From Actinoplanes derwentensis (GTDB taxonomy: Bacteria > Actinomycetota > Actinomycetes > Mycobacteriales > Micromonosporaceae): a stretch of 64,000 nucleotides of DNA. Of the stretch, positions 30,217 through 39,455 are shown piece by piece. Every line of letters starts with the position of its first letter. The first letter of the stretch is position 1. The notes under the pieces are model-generated. The model saw only the letters and a list, made by a program, of their open reading frames with translations. It did not search any database and was not told the origin of the DNA. The stretch covers positions 620,001 through 684,000 of the forward strand of contig NZ_LT629758.1 in assembly GCF_900104725.1 (NCBI RefSeq). Direction: 5' to 3'. The position numbers were made by a program, and so were the translations under genes.

Positions 30217-31236
30217 GTGACCGCTGTTTCCGTCCCGGCGATCCGGCTCGCCGGGCTTCGCAAGTCGTTCGGCGCCGTCGACGCGGTGGCCGGCATCGAC
30301 CTGGAGATCGCCGACGGTGAGTTCTTCTCCATGCTCGGGCCGTCCGGCTCCGGCAAGACCACCGTGCTGCGGATGATCGCCGGATTCGAACTGCCCACCG
30401 CCGGAACCGTCCACCTCGGCGACCGCGACGTGACCCGCCTCGCCCCGTTCGAACGCGACGTCAACACGGTCTTCCAGGACTACGCGCTGTTCCCGCACAT
30501 GACCGTGCAGGAGAACGTCGAATACGGCCTCAAAGTGCGGGGAGTCCCTCGCTCCGCACGCCGAGCCCAGGCCGCCGAAGCGCTGGAATCCGTGCGCCTC
30601 GACGGATTCGGCGGTCGCCGGCCGGCCGCCATGTCCGGCGGTCAGCGGCAGCGCGTCGCCTTGGCCCGTGCACTGGTCAACCGGCCCAAAGTGCTGCTGC
30701 TCGACGAACCGCTCGGCGCCCTCGACCTGAAACTGCGCGAACAGATGCAGGTCGAACTCAAGGCCATCCAGCGTGAGGTCGGCATCACCTTCGTCTTCGT
30801 CACCCACGACCAGGACGAGGCGCTCACCATGAGCGACCGGGTCGCGGTCTTCGAAGCGGGGCGGGTCGCCCAGGTCGGCACACCGGCCGAGGTGTACGAG
30901 CGGCCGGCCAGCTCGTTCGTCGCCGGCTTCGTCGGTACGTCCAACGTCTTCACCGGTGACGTCGCCACGGCTCTCTTCAAGCGGCAGGGCACCTTCTCGG
31001 TACGTCCGGAGAAGGTCGACCTCACGGCGGATTCCGGAGCCCCCGGTGTCGTCGCCGAGGTCGTTTACGCGGGTGCCGTCACTCGGTACGTGGTCGACCT
31101 CGACGCGGGCAGCCGTGCCGTGGTCGTCTCGCAGAACCGCCACAACGGCGCGCCGCTGGTGACCCGAGGTGATCGGGTCCATCTGAGCTGGCGTGACGAG
31201 CACGTCGTCGAGATTCCATCTGTCGTTCAGTCGTGA
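30217..31236 (+). CDS. potA: Polyamine-type ABC importer, ATP-binding subunit
   Basis: The 339-residue ATPase has GPSGSGKTT (Walker A), VFQDYALFPHMTV (Q-loop), MSGGQRQRVALARAL (signature), LLLDEPLGALDLKLR (Walker B and D-loop), FVTHDQDEALTMSDR (H-loop) and a C-terminal TOBE-like regulatory domain from about residue 250 (SVRPEKVDL). This fits PotA/spermidine-putrescine importers. GTG 30217 follows CAGGGAG. First gene of a four-gene importer operon in the order A-D-B-C. Confidence 0.95.
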   Translation: MTAVSVPAIRLAGLRKSFGAVDAVAGIDLEIADGEFFSMLGPSGSGKTTVLRMIAGFELPTAGTVHLGDRDVTRLAPFERDVNTVFQDYALFPHMTVQENVEYGLKVRGVPRSARRAQAAEALESVRLDGFGGRRPAAMSGGQRQRVALARALVNRPKVLLLDEPLGALDLKLREQMQVELKAIQREVGITFVFVTHDQDEALTMSDRVAVFEAGRVAQVGTPAEVYERPASSFVAGFVGTSNVFTGDVATALFKRQGTFSVRPEKVDLTADSGAPGVVAEVVYAGAVTRYVVDLDAGSRAVVVSQNRHNGAPLVTRGDRVHLSWRDEHVVEIPSVVQS

Positions 31237-31249
31237 ATGGAGACCGCGC

Positions 31250-32446
31250 ATGCGAAGCGGAAGAATAGTGATGGCGGCCCTGGCCGCGGGTGTGCTGACA
31301 CTGGCCGGCTGTGGCGGCGGCTCCGCATCGACCGGTTCCGGTCCCGGCGGCCTCACCGTCCCGAAGATCGACGAACTGGCCGCGCTCGGGGCCGGTGAGG
31401 GACAGGTCAACGTCGTCTCGTGGGCCGGTTACGTCGAGGACGGATCCACCGACAAGACCGTCGACTGGGTCACCGGGTTCGAGAAGGAGACCGGCTGCCA
31501 GGTCAACAACAAGATCGCCGGTACGTCCGACGAGATGGTCACGCTGATGAAGACCGGCGAGTACGACGTGGTGTCCGCCTCCGGTGACGCCTCGTTGCGC
31601 CTGATCTACGGCGGTGACGTCGCCCCGGTCAACACCGACCTGATCGTCAACTACAAAGACGTCTTCGACGGCCTCAAGAACAAGCAGTGGAACTCGGTCG
31701 ACGGCGCCTCCTACGGCGTCCCGCACGGCCGCGGCGCCAACCTGCTGATGTACCGCACCGACACGGTCACCCCGGCCCCCACCTCGTGGAGCGCTGTCTT
31801 CGACCCGGCGTCCCCGTACCAGGGCAAGATCACCGCCTACGACTCGCCGATCTATATCGCGGACGCGGCGCTGTACCTGATGAAGACCAGACCCGACCTC
31901 AAGATCACTAATCCGTACGCCCTCGACGACACGCAGTTCCAGGCGGCCGTCGACCTGCTCAAGCAGCAGAACAAGCTGATCGGCGAGTACTGGTCCGACT
32001 ACACCAAAGAAGTGCAGGCGTTCAAGGCCGGCAACTCCGTGATCGGCACCACCTGGCAGGTCATCCAGAACCTCACCAAGGCCGACGGCGCGCCCGTCGA
32101 GGCGATCCTGCCCAGCGAAGGCGCCACCGGCTGGTCCGACACCTGGATGATCGCGGCCAAGGCCAAGCACCCGAACTGCTCCTACCTGTGGATGAACCAC
32201 ATCATCTCGCCGCAGGCCAACGCCGGAGTCGCCGAATGGTTCGGTGAGGCCCCGTCGAACAAACTGTCCTGCGCGCTCACCGCCGACAAGAACCACTGCG
32301 CCACCTTCCACGCCGACGACGAGGACTACTTCAAGCAGGTCTGGTACTGGACCACGCCCCTCGCCCAGTGCGTCGACGGCCGGACCGACGTGACCTGCAA
32401 GGACTATGCGGCCTGGACCCAGGCCTGGACCACCATCAAGGGATAG
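31250..32446 (+). CDS. potD: Polyamine-type substrate-binding lipoprotein
   Basis: The 398-residue protein begins with a lipoprotein signal (MAALAAGVLTLAGC, lipobox LAGC). The mature part is a periplasmic-binding fold of the PotD/PotF group: VNVVSWAGYVEDGSTDKTVD, EMVTLMKTGEYDVVSASGDA, YGVPHGRGANLLMY, AYDSPIYIADAALYLM, GTTWQVIQNL. The usual acidic polyamine-binding residues are in comparable places, but the ligand could equally be GABA or another amine. ATG 31250 starts 13 bases after potA ends. Four cysteines in the C-terminal part may form disulfides. Confidence 0.93.
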   Translation: MRSGRIVMAALAAGVLTLAGCGGGSASTGSGPGGLTVPKIDELAALGAGEGQVNVVSWAGYVEDGSTDKTVDWVTGFEKETGCQVNNKIAGTSDEMVTLMKTGEYDVVSASGDASLRLIYGGDVAPVNTDLIVNYKDVFDGLKNKQWNSVDGASYGVPHGRGANLLMYRTDTVTPAPTSWSAVFDPASPYQGKITAYDSPIYIADAALYLMKTRPDLKITNPYALDDTQFQAAVDLLKQQNKLIGEYWSDYTKEVQAFKAGNSVIGTTWQVIQNLTKADGAPVEAILPSEGATGWSDTWMIAAKAKHPNCSYLWMNHIISPQANAGVAEWFGEAPSNKLSCALTADKNHCATFHADDEDYFKQVWYWTTPLAQCVDGRTDVTCKDYAAWTQAWTTIKG

Positions 32447-32454
32447 CGGTAATC

Positions 32455-33312
32455 GTGTCCACTCTCGGTTCGTACCTGCACCGGCACCCGCGCCTGCGCC
32501 TGGCCGGCCTGCTCTCCGCCCCACTGCTCTGGCTGGTCGTCGCCTACCTCGGCGCGCTCGCAGTACTGCTGGTGTCAGCGTTCTGGACCGTGAACGGATT
32601 CACCGGGGACGTGGTCCGGGAGTTCTCCCTGGCGAACTTCCGGACCCTGATCACCGAGGAGGTCTACCGCAACGTCGCCCTGCGCAGCCTCGGCGTCGCC
32701 ACCGCCGTCACGGTGATCTGCGTGGTGATCGCCGTGCCGATGGCCTTCTTCATGGCCAAGGTCGCTTCGCCGCGATCCCGGCACTGGCTGGTCATCGCGA
32801 TCCTCACCCCACTGTGGGCCAGTTACCTGGTCAAGGCCTACGCGTGGCGGATCCTGCTGGCCAACGGCGGCCCCGTCGACTCGTTGCTCGGCGGCCCCGG
32901 ATCAGGCCCCGGCTACGGGCTGGTCGCCACCGTCATCGTGCTGTCGTACCTGTGGCTGCCCTACATGATCCTGCCGATCTACGCCGGACTGGAACGCCTG
33001 CCCGACTCCCTGCTGGAAGCCTCCGCCGACCTGGGCGCCCGCGCCGGCCGGACCTTCCGCTCGGTGGTCCTGCCGACCCTGGTCCCGTCGGTCTTCGCCG
33101 GCTCGATCTTCACCTTCTCGCTGTCGCTGGGCGACTACATCACCGTCCAGATCGTCGGCGGCAAATCCCAGCTGATCGGCAACCTCGTCTACGCCAACAT
33201 CGGCGCCGCCAACAACCTCCCCTTCGCCGCCGCCATCGCCACCGTGCCCGTCCTGATCATGGTCATCTACCTGCTGGCGGTCCGCCGCTCCGGCGCCCTG
33301 GAGGAGCTGTGA
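32455..33312 (+). CDS. potB: Polyamine-type ABC importer, permease subunit B
   Basis: The 285-residue protein has six membrane helices. After the fourth comes the ABC coupling (EAA) loop LLEASADLGARAGRTFRSVVLP, the site that contacts PotA. LKAYAW-type VKAYAWRILL and SLGDYITVQIVGG are typical of PotB. GTG 32455 is eight bases after the potD stop. Its stop codon overlaps the next start in GTGA. Confidence 0.93.
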   Translation: MSTLGSYLHRHPRLRLAGLLSAPLLWLVVAYLGALAVLLVSAFWTVNGFTGDVVREFSLANFRTLITEEVYRNVALRSLGVATAVTVICVVIAVPMAFFMAKVASPRSRHWLVIAILTPLWASYLVKAYAWRILLANGGPVDSLLGGPGSGPGYGLVATVIVLSYLWLPYMILPIYAGLERLPDSLLEASADLGARAGRTFRSVVLPTLVPSVFAGSIFTFSLSLGDYITVQIVGGKSQLIGNLVYANIGAANNLPFAAAIATVPVLIMVIYLLAVRRSGALEEL

Positions 33313-34124
33313 CCCTCTCCGCACCCGCCCGCTGGGCGTTGCGCGCCGCGATGGCCCTCGGGCTCACCTTCATCTACGTTCCGCTCCTGCTGGTCCTGGT
33401 CAACTCGTTCAACGGCGACCGCACCTTCGCCTGGCCCCCGCACGACTGGACCACCCGCTGGTGGGGCGCCGCCTGGGCGAACGAAGGCGCCCGCCAAGCC
33501 CTGCTCACCTCGGTCGAAGCCGGCCTCGGCGCCACCGCGATCGCCCTGGTCCTCGGCACGATGGTCGCGTTCGCCGTCCAGCGCTTCCAGTTCTTCGGCC
33601 GCGACACCGTCTCCCTGCTGATCATCCTGCCGATCGCGCTGCCCGGCATCGTCACCGGCATCGCCCTGGACAGCGCCTGGCGCTCCGTCATGGGCGACCT
33701 CGGCATCGGCAAAGGCCTCTTCTCGGTAGTGGTGGGTCACGCCACCTTCTGCGTGGTCACCGTCTACAACAACGTGCTGGCCCGGCTGCGCCGCACCGGC
33801 ACCAACCTGGAGGAGGCCTCCGCCGACCTGGGCGCCGGACCCTGGCAGACCTTCCGCTACATCACGTTCCCGATGATCCGCTCCGCGCTGCTGGCCGGGG
33901 GTCTGCTGGCGTTCGCCCTCTCCTTCGACGAGATCATCGTGACCACCTTCACCGCCGGTCCCGGCGTCACCACCCTGCCCATCTGGATCTTCAACAACCT
34001 GTTCCGCCCCAACCAGGCCCCGGTCGTCAACGTGGTGGCAGCCGTCCTGATCGTGCTGTCCGTCCTGCCGGTCTGGCTGGCCCAGCGCCTCGCCGGCCCC
34101 GCAACCGGCACCGGGCGCACCTGA
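33309..34124 (+). CDS. potC: Polyamine-type ABC importer, permease subunit C
   Basis: The 271-residue protein has six membrane helices with the coupling loop NLEEASADLGAGPWQTFRYI and the PotC-type SFDEIIVTTFTAGPGVTTLP near the end. YVPLLLVLVNSFN is the family start of helix one. GTG 33309 overlaps the potB stop by four bases. With PotA, PotD and PotB it completes an importer. Confidence 0.93.
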   Translation: MTLSAPARWALRAAMALGLTFIYVPLLLVLVNSFNGDRTFAWPPHDWTTRWWGAAWANEGARQALLTSVEAGLGATAIALVLGTMVAFAVQRFQFFGRDTVSLLIILPIALPGIVTGIALDSAWRSVMGDLGIGKGLFSVVVGHATFCVVTVYNNVLARLRRTGTNLEEASADLGAGPWQTFRYITFPMIRSALLAGGLLAFALSFDEIIVTTFTAGPGVTTLPIWIFNNLFRPNQAPVVNVVAAVLIVLSVLPVWLAQRLAGPATGTGRT

Positions 34125-34149
34125 CCAGCGGTTTCTTGATCATGTCGGC

Positions 34150-34155
34150 TACCCT
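34150..34155 (+). promoter_or_regulatory. -10 box for leaderless membrane-protein gene
   Basis: TACCCT is followed by six bases and GTG 34162, with no ribosome-binding site. Confidence 0.5.
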
Positions 34156-34161
34156 CGCGCG

Positions 34162-36159
34162 GTGTCCTCCGCCCCCACCGCCCACGTCTCGCTCGGCCCG
34201 ATCGGCAACATCGCCGTCGGCTGGTCCCTGGCGATCCTGCACCGGCGCCGGTTGCTCGCCGTACTGCTTCCGCTGTTCACCGTGGCACTGCTCAGCCTGT
34301 TCCTGCTCGACCTGGTCCTGGGCCGCGACGCGACGGTGATCATCGACGGCGCCCTGATCGTCGCGGGCACCGAGACACTGGGGCAGGCGAAACTGGGCGT
34401 GACCGCCGTGTTCTGGCTGGTGGGCCTCACTGCGGGCACCGCGACCATCGCCGGTGCGGAGCGGGGAGAGCCGATCCGCCCGTGGTCGGCGATCCTGGCC
34501 GCCGTCCGGCGATTGCCGGTGCTGGCGGTCGCCGTGGCCGCGGTGGTGGGTGGAACGTTTCTACTGCTCAGCGCAGTGGCCCTGCCGGCATTGCTCCTTG
34601 TCCTCGGCGTGCTGACGGTCGCGGCGGTGCTCGGCACATGTCTGTTGATCAACCTGATCGCTTCCGGCGGCATGGGGCGCACGTCGACGCGCGGGCGGGT
34701 GGGGAGCACCGCCGGCTCGTTCGTGCTGGGGGGCGTGCTGGTGCCGTTGGTCGCGGCGTGGCTGCTGAACACCCCGGTCTCCGCGATCCACCCGGCTGTG
34801 GTCGGGCCGATCGGCGCGGTTCTACTCGCCGGAGTGCTGATGGCCCAGGCGGGCATCCTGGCCCACATCGGCCTCCTGTCGCCGACCCCGTCTGTACCGG
34901 CTTCGTCCGGACCCGCTTTGTCTGAATCCGCCTCGTCTGAACCTGCTTCTCCCGAGTCCACCTCTCCCGAGTCCACCGCTGATCAGCGGGCTGAACTGCC
35001 GGAACCGGGGCGGCGGCCCTGGCTTGCCGGGGCGGCGGCGGTCATCGCGCTGGTCACGCCGGTCGTCTTCGCGGCGGTCAACCCGTTCGGGGCGCTGACC
35101 GTGAGGTCACACACCAGTGTGCCCGGCGGAGTGTCCGCGATCGCCTGGCCGGCCGGTAGTCATCCGGTGATCGCGACCATCTCCGGGGTCCGGTTCTGCG
35201 ACGACGACGTGTGCGCCGCGTACGCCGAACGCGACGGCGGGCCGACCGTCTGGGACGGATACGGCACCGCCACCATCAGTGCGGACGGCACCTCCGTACT
35301 CAAAGCCGCCCTGACCGGCGGCCCGGACACCGGCGGGCCCTTCGTCAACTTCACCGTGTGCACCCACCGGGGATGCCCCGAGCAGTGGTTCCCGGTCCGG
35401 GCCTCGGCCAAGGAACCGGCGTTCGGCTGGTCCGATCTCGCCGTCGCGATCGCACCCGACCAGGCCCTCTGGTTCGGGCTGGCGACGATCCCGGTCAAGG
35501 ACGAGAGCCGGTACGACATCACCCTCATCCGCTGCCCCGACACCAGTTGCAGCAAGCCGGAACGGCACCGGGCCGGATCCGTCGAACGCGACCCCGAGGA
35601 CACTCTCGCCGGCCGTCAGCGCAACCTGCTGTCGATCGGCGCCGACGGCCGGCCGTCGATGGTCATCCGGACCGGCACGACCGCCAGTCTGGTGACCTGC
35701 GACCCGGTCACCTGCGCGAACCCGCGCACCACGTCGACCTTCGCGGGCCCGAACAGCACCGCCTGGGCCGCACTTCCCGGCCGGCCCGGACAGGTGATCG
35801 CCTTCGACCCGGGCCGCCTGCAGATCGGCGAGCAGACGGTGCCGCTGGAGGGCAGCGAGATCGCAGCGTGGTCCGGAGCCGTTGCCGACGGTGGTTCCGT
35901 GGTCGACGGTGGTTCCGTGGTCTACGTCACCGCGGCCGAGGCGACGGACCCGCCCGGACTGCACATCACGATCAGCAGTGGGGACGAACCGGAGCAGCCC
36001 GGCTACTGGCGACAGATCCTGTGGCGCTGCGCCCAGAACGGCTGCACCCGCCAGGTCCTGGACTCGATGGCGGACGCGCTCGGCCGGGAGGCCATGACCG
36101 TCTCGGCGGACGGCCGGATCCTGATCGTGCGCCAGGACCGGATCCTGCTACTCGACTGA
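34162..36159 (+). CDS. Large membrane protein with extracytoplasmic beta-repeat domain
   Basis: The 665-residue protein starts with five or six membrane segments (about residues 20-240) separated by short loops. Then comes a Ser/Pro/Glu linker (EPASPESTSPEST), one more membrane helix (WLAGAAAVIALVTPVVFAAV, about 287-306), and a large C-terminal domain predicted outside the membrane. That domain contains repeated beta-type phrases with cysteine pairs (GVRFCDDDVCAAY, FTVCTHRGCPEQW, LIRCPDTSCSKPE, VTCDPVTCANP, LWRCAQNGCTRQ), at about 75-residue intervals; this suggests a beta-propeller with one disulfide per blade. I do not recognise a named family. An in-frame 18-bp duplication (35887-35922) repeats DGGSVV. 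Confidence 0.8.
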   Translation: MSSAPTAHVSLGPIGNIAVGWSLAILHRRRLLAVLLPLFTVALLSLFLLDLVLGRDATVIIDGALIVAGTETLGQAKLGVTAVFWLVGLTAGTATIAGAERGEPIRPWSAILAAVRRLPVLAVAVAAVVGGTFLLLSAVALPALLLVLGVLTVAAVLGTCLLINLIASGGMGRTSTRGRVGSTAGSFVLGGVLVPLVAAWLLNTPVSAIHPAVVGPIGAVLLAGVLMAQAGILAHIGLLSPTPSVPASSGPALSESASSEPASPESTSPESTADQRAELPEPGRRPWLAGAAAVIALVTPVVFAAVNPFGALTVRSHTSVPGGVSAIAWPAGSHPVIATISGVRFCDDDVCAAYAERDGGPTVWDGYGTATISADGTSVLKAALTGGPDTGGPFVNFTVCTHRGCPEQWFPVRASAKEPAFGWSDLAVAIAPDQALWFGLATIPVKDESRYDITLIRCPDTSCSKPERHRAGSVERDPEDTLAGRQRNLLSIGADGRPSMVIRTGTTASLVTCDPVTCANPRTTSTFAGPNSTAWAALPGRPGQVIAFDPGRLQIGEQTVPLEGSEIAAWSGAVADGGSVVDGGSVVYVTAAEATDPPGLHITISSGDEPEQPGYWRQILWRCAQNGCTRQVLDSMADALGREAMTVSADGRILIVRQDRILLLD

Positions 36160-36161
36160 CG

Positions 36162-36240
36162 CCCGTTCTTTTGATTGACTTCGATGGCGTTCTGCTGCCG
36201 TACCCCAAAATGATCGACGCATCTCGATTTTGTGGCCGTT
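36162..36240 (+). pseudogene. Possible HAD-phosphatase N-terminal remnant
   Basis: Directly after the 34162 gene, one frame reads PVLLIDFDGVLLPYPKMID: the hydrophobic strand and DFDGV of HAD motif I. Base composition is lower in G+C than the surroundings. No start codon and no later HAD motif follow, and the next gene's ribosome-binding site is only about 65 bases further on. It looks like the stub of a deleted gene; the match is short. Confidence 0.3.
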
Positions 36241-36315
36241 TGGCCCATGCCGTGGACCGGCGCCGGTGCGGTCGGATGCGAAGGACCGGTAACGACCGTC
36301 CTTTAAGGAGGTACC

Positions 36316-39225
36316 GTGCGCACACCATCCCGTGCGTTGGCGGGCACCACCACTGCACTCGTCGCAGCCGTGCTCGTCCTCGCCCCCGGTGCCGGTGGCA
36401 GCGCGGCACCAGGCACCCCGGCTTCGGCCGGGCCCGCAGAGGTGCACGGCGACCACGACCACGCAGACACCATCGACAACCGCAAGGGCCGCACCGCGCC
36501 CACCTCGAAGCAGCGGACCCTCGCCGCCGACAGCAGCGCCTCCGCCCGATGGAACATCTTCGGCACCCCGGCCAGCCTCACCGCGACCAGCGAACCGCTC
36601 GCGTCCGGTCTGCCGGCCGAACCGGTGGCGGCAGCCCGGGCATACGTCGCGGGCAACCGTGACGTCCTCGGCATCACCGCCGCAGCGGCCGAATCCCTCC
36701 AGGTCCTCACCACCCAGAAAGCCGGCGAGGGCAGCATCGTCCTGTTCCGCCAGAAGTTCGGTGACCTCGAAGCCGGACGCGACGGCCTGCTGTCGGTGGG
36801 CATCCGCGACGGCAAGGTCTGGTATTTGAGCTCCTCACTCGCCCGCGACGCCGCCGCCCCGGAACCCGCCACCCTGACCGCCGCCGACGCCGAGCGTATC
36901 GCCGCCGCGAACGCGGAGATCACCGAACCCATCCTGCTGGGTACGAGACTGGTCGCGATCCCGACCCCCGACCAGGGCGCCCGCGCGGCCTACCAGGTGG
37001 CCCTCGGCGCCGGCCTGACCAGCGCCGACCCGGTCGCGTACACGACCTGGGTCGACGCCCGCAACGGCGGCATCCTGGTCCGGGAGAACATCGTCGACCA
37101 CGACGCCGACAACCCGGAATGGGACGTCTTCCCCAACTCGCCGCGCACCGACTACTCGTCCCGCGACACCCGGCAGCGTTTCTGCTGGACCCCGCAGCGC
37201 GGTTGCGACGAGGCCGTCTCCGGTCCCGCGTCCCCGGCGGCGTGGGACGTCGACCCGGCCACCGGCGCGCCCAGCAACACCACCAAGGGCAACAATTCGT
37301 TCGCCGTGCACAACTGGTTCTCCAACGACGCGTTCTCGGTCGGCACCGAACTGGCCACGCCCAGCCCGACCCGGGACTACACCTACCCGTGGACCAACCA
37401 GTGGTACCGGGAGAAGTGCGCGCCGACCACCTTCGACACGCCGGCCCGTAACGACATCGACGCGGCCCGGGCCAACCTGTTCGTACAGCACAACCGGATG
37501 CACGACTGGTCGTACCTGCTCGGCTTCACCGAAGCCACCTGGAACATGGAAGGCGACGGCGCCGACCCGGAACAGGGCAACGCACAGGCCGGAGGGGTCA
37601 GCGGCGGCCCGCCGGACTTCCTGGCCCGCAACAACGCCAACCAGATCACCCCGCCCGACGGGCAGGCGCCGATCACCAACATGTACCTGTGGCAGCCGAT
37701 CGCCGGCGCCTTCTACGGCGCGTGCGCCGACGGCGACTACGACATGTCGGTCATCGGCCACGAGTACACACACGCCATCACCAACCGCATGATCGCCGGT
37801 CCGGACGCCGGCCTCAGCTCCCCGCAGGGCATGAGCGAGAGCTGGTCCGACCTGCTCGCCGTCGAATACCTGGCCGAGCACGGTTACGCCCCGAAGGGCG
37901 CCCGCGGCTTCACCGTCGGCGAGTACGTCACCAGCGACCCGGTCGCCGGTATCCGCAACTACAACATGAGCAACAACCGGCTCAACTACAGCTCGGTCGA
38001 CTACGACTTCGTCGGGCTGCAGGTGCACGCCTCCGGTGAGGTGTGGAGCGCCACCAACTACGACATCCGGGCCGCGTTCCTCAAACGGTACGGCGCCGGC
38101 ACTCCCGCCCTGCAGAAAGCCTGTGCCCAGGGCAAGAAGGCCGTCACCGCCTGCCCCGGCAACCGCCGTTGGATCCAGCTGGTCTTCGACTCGTTCCTGC
38201 TGATGGCCAACAGCGCCAACAGCCAGGTCGACGCCCGCGACGCGCTGATCGGCGCCGACCTGGTCCGCTTCGGCGGCGCCAACCAGGACCTGCTGTGGAA
38301 CGCGTTCGCCAAACGCGGCCTCGGCGAGGGAGCCGTCAGCAACGGGGCCGGCGACGCCAACCCGACCCCCAGCTTCAGCTCCCCGCACGCCAAGGAGGCT
38401 GCGGTCACCTTCCGTCCGGTCGACGAGACCGGCACGGCGGTAGCCGGCGCGAAACTGTACGTCGGCGACTACCAGGCCCGCGCCGTAGCGGTGGCGGACA
38501 CCGACCCGGCCACCACACTGCCCGACACGGTCAGCCTGGTAGCCGGCTCCTACACCTTCATAGCCCAAGCCCCCGGGTACGGGCACGCGCGGGTCACCCC
38601 GAAGTCGCTCAAAGCCGGCAAGACCACGAAGCTGACCGTCAAGTTGCCGCGCAACGTCGCCTCCGGCACCAGCGGCGCGACGGCCACCGGCGACGGCGTC
38701 AACCTGGCCAGACTGATCGACGACGACGAGGCCAGCAACTGGGCCTCGCTAGGCAGCGCGGTAGCCGGCAAGGGCGTCACCGTCGACCTGTCCGGCGACA
38801 AGCAGAGGGTCCGCCGAGTCCAGGTCAGCGCCCTGCTACGCCCGGCGATCACCGGTGACGTGGACGCCGGGACCCAGAACCGCTACACGGCACTGCGCCA
38901 GTTCAAGGTCTTGGCCTGTACGGCCTCGGCCACCGTGACCTGCTCGGCCCCGGCCGACTTCCGGCCGATCTACACCAGCCGCCGGGACGCGTTCCAGGCC
39001 GGCGCTCCGAGGCCCCGAGCCCCGCAGCTGATCGTGAAATCCTTCGACATCCCCGACACCACAGCCACCCACCTGCGCATCGAGGCGGTCACCAACCAGT
39101 GCACCGGAGCCCCCGACTACGCCGGTGAACAGGACGCGGACCCTCGGGCCAACACGGACTGCGCCACGGCCAGCCCGCAGGCCCTGAACGTCCGCATCGC
39201 CGAGTTCCAGGCCTTCACCCGCTGA
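36316..39225 (+). CDS. Secreted M36 (fungalysin-type) zinc metalloprotease
   Basis: The 969-residue pre-pro-enzyme has a signal peptide (TTTALVAAVLVLAPGAGG), an FTP/PepSY-like propeptide (about residues 40-260), and the M36 catalytic domain (about 290-700). The zinc motif is HEYTH at residues 482-486, with the third ligand at E508 in GMSESWSDLLAVEY. NLFVQHNRMHDWSYLLGF is typical of M36. After the catalytic part there is a carboxypeptidase-regulatory-like beta domain (TYKV-type KLYVGDYQARAV, about 700-780) and a discoidin-like C-terminal domain for surface or glycan binding. GTG 36316 follows a near-perfect AAGGAGGT. Monocistronic with a strong terminator. Confidence 0.95.
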   Translation: MRTPSRALAGTTTALVAAVLVLAPGAGGSAAPGTPASAGPAEVHGDHDHADTIDNRKGRTAPTSKQRTLAADSSASARWNIFGTPASLTATSEPLASGLPAEPVAAARAYVAGNRDVLGITAAAAESLQVLTTQKAGEGSIVLFRQKFGDLEAGRDGLLSVGIRDGKVWYLSSSLARDAAAPEPATLTAADAERIAAANAEITEPILLGTRLVAIPTPDQGARAAYQVALGAGLTSADPVAYTTWVDARNGGILVRENIVDHDADNPEWDVFPNSPRTDYSSRDTRQRFCWTPQRGCDEAVSGPASPAAWDVDPATGAPSNTTKGNNSFAVHNWFSNDAFSVGTELATPSPTRDYTYPWTNQWYREKCAPTTFDTPARNDIDAARANLFVQHNRMHDWSYLLGFTEATWNMEGDGADPEQGNAQAGGVSGGPPDFLARNNANQITPPDGQAPITNMYLWQPIAGAFYGACADGDYDMSVIGHEYTHAITNRMIAGPDAGLSSPQGMSESWSDLLAVEYLAEHGYAPKGARGFTVGEYVTSDPVAGIRNYNMSNNRLNYSSVDYDFVGLQVHASGEVWSATNYDIRAAFLKRYGAGTPALQKACAQGKKAVTACPGNRRWIQLVFDSFLLMANSANSQVDARDALIGADLVRFGGANQDLLWNAFAKRGLGEGAVSNGAGDANPTPSFSSPHAKEAAVTFRPVDETGTAVAGAKLYVGDYQARAVAVADTDPATTLPDTVSLVAGSYTFIAQAPGYGHARVTPKSLKAGKTTKLTVKLPRNVASGTSGATATGDGVNLARLIDDDEASNWASLGSAVAGKGVTVDLSGDKQRVRRVQVSALLRPAITGDVDAGTQNRYTALRQFKVLACTASATVTCSAPADFRPIYTSRRDAFQAGAPRPRAPQLIVKSFDIPDTTATHLRIEAVTNQCTGAPDYAGEQDADPRANTDCATASPQALNVRIAEFQAFTR

Positions 39226-39242
39226 CCCGACACTGACGAGCA

Positions 39243-39270
39243 GGGCGCCCCGGCGAACGCCGGGGCGCCC
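39243..39270 (+). terminator. Terminator of the metalloprotease gene
   Basis: GGGCGCCCCGGCG and CGCCGGGGCGCCC form a 13-bp perfect stem with a two-base loop, 17 bases after the stop. Confidence 0.9.
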
Positions 39271-39455
39271 TCCGTGGCATCAGGCGAAAGGTGAGAAGCT
39301 CGATCGACACGTCTGCATCTCCGTACGCCGGGCGCGGTGCCGCGGGTACCGTACTCGATCGGAGCGACCGAGGGCCGGGGTGAGATCACCCGGGATGGAT
39401 CAGTCGTGATCCGCGACGTTCTCGCTGTAGTAGGTCGCTGGACGGGAGTGCTCTG

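Noticed and set aside
32406..33308. N-terminal extension of the potC frame into potB, which would make a 572-residue protein.
   Set aside because: The extension has no permease features; GTG 33309 overlaps the potB stop and begins a normal PotC.
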